From RPQJ01 sp963706535 (GTDB lineage Bacteria; Pseudomonadota; Gammaproteobacteria; Steroidobacterales; Steroidobacteraceae), in contig CAVPMU010000009.1 in NCBI GenBank assembly GCA_963706535.1, positions 62,001 to 126,000 of the forward strand: DNA of 64,000 nucleotides. Direction: 5' to 3'. The position numbers and the translations under genes are program-made. Each line of letters starts with the position of its first letter. Within the stretch, counting starts at the first letter, position 1. Below, piece by piece: positions 61,316 to 64,000 of the stretch. Under the pieces are notes generated by a model, which was given only the letters and a program-made list of their open reading frames with translations, had not been told where the DNA came from and did no database searches.

Positions 61316-63007
61316 CCTGCACTATTCGTGAAGCGGTCGAATTGACGGAGCACGGCAGCGAGTATCGCGGCGCCGGTGGCGTGATGTCGACGTGTGGCGA
61401 TGATTTTTAACGACGGGCTATGTCCGGCGAGCGTTCATGGGCGCCGAGGGTCGGCGAACATGAGATTGGGGCGACGGGTGTCCGGCATGGCCGTTACCGG
61501 CCACGGTGCACGGCAGTGAGGCTCAGTCCGACAGCGCTATGCCGGCGCAGCGCCCAGCTGTCGGGCGATGATCTGCCAGTCGTGGCGGTGGCCGTAGGTG
61601 GCCGGCAGGTGCAGCACGATGCGCCGCACTGAGGATTCGAGCCAGGCGCCGAGCTTCACGAGGTGCTCGCGCAGGGTGCTGACCTGGGCGGAGCGGAAGG
61701 CGGTGCGCGCGGCGCGCAGGCGCAGTTCCTGATAGAGCACGTAGGCGGCGGCGCTCAGCAGTCCGCGCAGTTGATTGGCGAGGAAGCGAGTGCAGCTGGT
61801 GCGGTCGATCTCGAGGCCGTGGTGCAGCTCCTTGATCCGATTCTCGACATCCCCGCGGGCGCAGTAGATCGCCTCGTACAGGTGCCGGGGCGACTGCCGC
61901 AAGTTCGTCACCACGAAGCGCGGGTTGTCCTTGGGCTCGCGGCCGGGATGGCGGACGACTTCGGCTTTGATGATCACGCGCCGGCGCGCGGGCCAGGTGC
62001 CAGCGGCGTAGCGGCACTCGCCATAGACGTGCGCGGTCCGGCCCGATTCGCGCGACAAGCGCCGCGCGCTACCCATCAGCCGCGCGGCGCGGCGTTTGAG
62101 CACCTGGTTGTTGGCCATCGCCACCACGTACTCGAGTGCCTCGCGCTCGAGGAAGGCGAAGATCTCGGGCGCGGCGTAGCCGCCGTCGAGCCGCACCCGC
62201 AGGCGCGCCCGGGGGAACGCGGCGCGCAAGCGCGGCAGCAGGCGCGAGAGGATCCCGATCGCCCCGACCGAGGCAGTGGCATTGCCAGGCCGCAGCACGT
62301 AGGCGAACAGGTACTGCTCGGGCTCCTCGTTGAAGGTGAGGAACCCGGCCACCGGCAGGTAGCACCAACTGTCGTAGTGACCGTTGAAGAAGCTGAGCTG
62401 CTGCGCCCCGTGGGTCGGATCGTCGGTCGGGTCGAGGTCGATCGTGATCCGCTTGACCTTGCGCTTCAGGCGCCGGCGGTGTCGCTCGATCACGGTGTCG
62501 GCGAGCGCAATCCCCATCCGATACAGGTCCGCCCGTGTCACCGCGTTCTCGAACCGCGACAGCGTCGGCTGCGAGGCGAGTTCCTCACCACTCACCGGAT
62601 CTCGACCACCGAGCAGTTTCTGGATCGGATCGGATCCCAGGCGGCTCGCGTCGTTGCCATCCGGATAGCCGCAGGCGATCGCATACAGACGCTGGCGCAG
62701 CAGATCCCCGATGGCGTGGCGGATCTTGCCCGACTGACGCCGGTCGTCGATCGCCCCGATCAAGGCCGAGGTCAGACCAAGACCCCGATCACACGCTTGC
62801 AGCAGGATCGCGCCACCCTCGGAACTGGCGTGCGGTTGGTCGAACTGCACCACCACCGGGCGGCGCCATAGATCGGAAAACAGGACAGTCTGTCGTGTGC
62901 TATCGTCTTCCACGCAAAGGCCTCTTGAGTGACGGAAACAGCTTGTCGCAAAGCCTTTCTATCACGCTTGAGGCCTTTGTATTTCATCAGTTCGCGAATA
63001 ATTCAGG
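61316..63007. mobile_element. IS1380-family insertion sequence, 1692 bases
   Basis: The ends are imperfect 17-base inverted repeats: CCTGCACTATTCGTGAA (61316-61332) and, at 62991-63007, TTCGCGAATAATTCAGG, 14 of 17 matching when reversed. It is flanked by a 4-base CTAG duplication, the size usual for IS1380. It carries one transposase gene on the minus strand and about 220 bases of non-coding sequence at the left. It inserted precisely at the cyclophilin stop codon, leaving that protein unchanged, and separates it from the acyl-CoA ligase gene. Confidence 0.92.
61537..62913 (-). CDS. IS1380-family transposase
   Basis: A 458-residue DDE transposase. Catalytic positions lie in ITIDLDPTDDPTHGAQQLSFFNGHY (first Asp), VRLDGGYAAPEIFAFLE (second Asp) and YCARGDVENRIKELHHGLEIDRTSC (Glu); these are the three IS1380 blocks. 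The N-terminus with GAILLQACDRGLGL and the pattern LSRFENAVTR are also typical. The frame has no interruptions, so the element may be active. Confidence 0.93.
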   Translation of the reverse strand: MEDDSTRQTVLFSDLWRRPVVVQFDQPHASSEGGAILLQACDRGLGLTSALIGAIDDRRQSGKIRHAIGDLLRQRLYAIACGYPDGNDASRLGSDPIQKLLGGRDPVSGEELASQPTLSRFENAVTRADLYRMGIALADTVIERHRRRLKRKVKRITIDLDPTDDPTHGAQQLSFFNGHYDSWCYLPVAGFLTFNEEPEQYLFAYVLRPGNATASVGAIGILSRLLPRLRAAFPRARLRVRLDGGYAAPEIFAFLEREALEYVVAMANNQVLKRRAARLMGSARRLSRESGRTAHVYGECRYAAGTWPARRRVIIKAEVVRHPGREPKDNPRFVVTNLRQSPRHLYEAIYCARGDVENRIKELHHGLEIDRTSCTRFLANQLRGLLSAAAYVLYQELRLRAARTAFRSAQVSTLREHLVKLGAWLESSVRRIVLHLPATYGHRHDWQIIARQLGAAPA

Positions 63008-63011
63008 CTAG
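63008..63011. repeat. Target-site duplication CTAG, right copy
   Basis: CTAG immediately follows the right end of the IS1380-family element. The original uninterrupted sequence would have read GCAGCCCTAGATTGCTGC. Confidence 0.85.
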
Positions 63012-63126
63012 ATTGCTGCACCGCAGCGGCGCGCGTGCCTCGCGTTCGCGAGGCGCTGGCGCTTAACGAATTGCCTCGCGGCGGCGAAACAGGCAAGTTA
63101 CCGGGACATTCGAGGAGGGGGTAGCG

Positions 63127-64000
63127 ATGGAACGGTTCTGGCTGAAGCAATACCCGGCTGGCGTCCCGGCCGACGTCAACGTCACGCAGTATTCGTCACT
63201 GGTGCAGCTGATGGAGGAGGGCTTCCAGAAGTATGCGCAGCGCAATGCCTATGCGTTCATGGACCGTTACTTCACCTACGCCGACGTAGAGCGCTACTCG
63301 GCAGCCCTCGGCGCATGGCTGCAGGGGCGCGGCCTCGCGCGCGGCGCGCGCGTGGCGATCATGATGCCGAACGTCGTGCAGTACCCGATCGCCGTGGCAG
63401 GCGTGCTGCGCGCGGGCTACGTGGTCGTGAACGTCAACCCGCTCTATACGCCGCGCGAGCTCGAGCACCAGCTCCAGGACTCCGGCGCCGAGGCGATCAT
63501 CATCCTCGAGGGATTCGCGGCGACGCTGCAGGCGGTGATCGCACGCACGGCGGTGCGGCACGTCGTGGTCGCCTCGATCGGCGACATGCTCGGCTTCCCC
63601 AAGGGAGCCATCGTCAATTTCGCAGTGCGCCGCATCAGGAAGATGGTGCCGGCCTATTCGCTGCCCGGGCACGTGCGCTTTACCGATGCGCTCGACGAGG
63701 GCGCGCGGCGGCAGCTCGATAAAGTGAACGCCGGGCCGCTCGACGCGGCGTTCCTGCAGTACACGGGTGGAACGACCGGCGTATCGAAGGGCGCCACGCT
63801 CACGCACCGCAACCTCGTCGCGAACGTCCTGCAGATGGAAGCCTGGGTGCAGCCTGCGCTCACGGACACGGCGCGCGGCCCGGTGCCGGAGCAGCTCATC
63901 TACATCTGCGCGTTGCCGCTCTACCACGTGTTCGCGCTGACCGTGAACATGCTGGCCGGCATGCGCCTCGGCACGCTGAACGTGCTGATCGCCAATCCGC
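63127..64000 (+). CDS. fadD: Long-chain acyl-CoA synthetase FadD-like (cut by window edge)
   Basis: The first 291 codons of an adenylate-forming ligase. It starts MERFWLKQYPAGVPADVN after a GAGGAGG site, typical of FadD. The ATP-binding P-loop YTGGTTGVSKGATLTHRNL lies at about residues 213-231, and ICALPLYHVFALTVN follows. The rest runs beyond 64000. It activates fatty acids with ATP and CoA at the inner membrane. Its promoter lies just right of the IS element (63012-63126), which contains a GCGCGC-rich stretch and no obvious -10 box. Confidence 0.9.
   Translation, partial: MERFWLKQYPAGVPADVNVTQYSSLVQLMEEGFQKYAQRNAYAFMDRYFTYADVERYSAALGAWLQGRGLARGARVAIMMPNVVQYPIAVAGVLRAGYVVVNVNPLYTPRELEHQLQDSGAEAIIILEGFAATLQAVIARTAVRHVVVASIGDMLGFPKGAIVNFAVRRIRKMVPAYSLPGHVRFTDALDEGARRQLDKVNAGPLDAAFLQYTGGTTGVSKGATLTHRNLVANVLQMEAWVQPALTDTARGPVPEQLIYICALPLYHVFALTVNMLAGMRLGTLNVLIANP

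Overview
The window is very GC-rich and densely coded, with c-type cytochromes, TonB-dependent transport, Tat export and many two-component proteins. This points to an aerobic or microaerobic Gammaproteobacterium of the Nevskiales/Steroidobacterales/Immundisolibacter kind. That placement is inferred from gene content and base composition; no rRNA or tRNA gene is present to test it. Every non-coding gap outside the two insertion sequences is shorter than 300 bases.

Layout. (a) 1-7466: a truncated gene end, a small ORF, a tandem-GFA-domain protein, then a haem module (SHP cytochrome, dihaem cytochrome c, cytochrome b561) in one operon with an OmpR-type two-component pair, facing a TonB-dependent copper receptor with its DUF2946 partner. 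(b) 7492-10804: a LysR regulator divergent from azoreductase, DoxX and pirin (a quinone/electrophile response set), then an orphan HicA-like protein. (c) 10877-16518: a decayed sulfur-oxidation island. It holds a frameshifted SorA-type sulfite dehydrogenase, its SorB-type cytochrome, a stop-interrupted stub of a NarI-like gene, an IS4-family element, the C-terminal remnant of an sHdrC2-like subunit, intact sHdrB2-like, unknown and lipoate-binding (LbpA-like) genes, and an ArsR-type regulator. (d) 16520-23698: a secreted EEP-fold protein, a cytochrome c joined to a beta-strand-rich (possibly outer-membrane barrel) domain, an M20 peptidase, a deletion junction between an NnrU gene and a Kef-type antiporter gene, a LysR regulator, and two paralogous single-helix microproteins.

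(e) 23730-34034: a minus-strand operon whose order (SDR, carboxyltransferase, acyl-CoA dehydrogenase, enoyl-CoA hydratase, biotin carboxylase) matches atuBCDEF of acyclic terpene catabolism, extended by a BKACE enzyme and an SMP-30-like protein. Divergent from it are an acyl-CoA dehydrogenase and a TetR regulator, with a palindromic operator candidate between. (f) 34031-46859: a DUF885 protein, a WS/DGAT acyltransferase, and an envelope cluster DUF1302 - DUF1329 - YCF48-like - RND/MMPL pump, probably moving a hydrophobic compound, followed by an unknown protein and an Old Yellow Enzyme homologue. (g) 46856-54472: alpha/beta hydrolase, M48 lipoprotein protease, S9A oligopeptidase, M3 dipeptidase, two small proteins and an enoyl-CoA hydratase. 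(h) 54497-60413: a signalling island with HD-GYP output, stand-alone receivers, a triple-PAS kinase, a degenerate receiver, a REC-MarR fusion and an 80-residue DHp-like protein without an ATPase domain. (i) 60410-64000: a cyclophilin whose stop codon lies in the target duplication of an IS1380-family element, and the start of a FadD-type acyl-CoA ligase.

Taken together the genome fragment suggests a degrader of hydrophobic branched compounds that is losing a lithotrophic sulfur pathway. Two genes each carry a one-base frameshift in a short G run. These could be real decay or sequence error.
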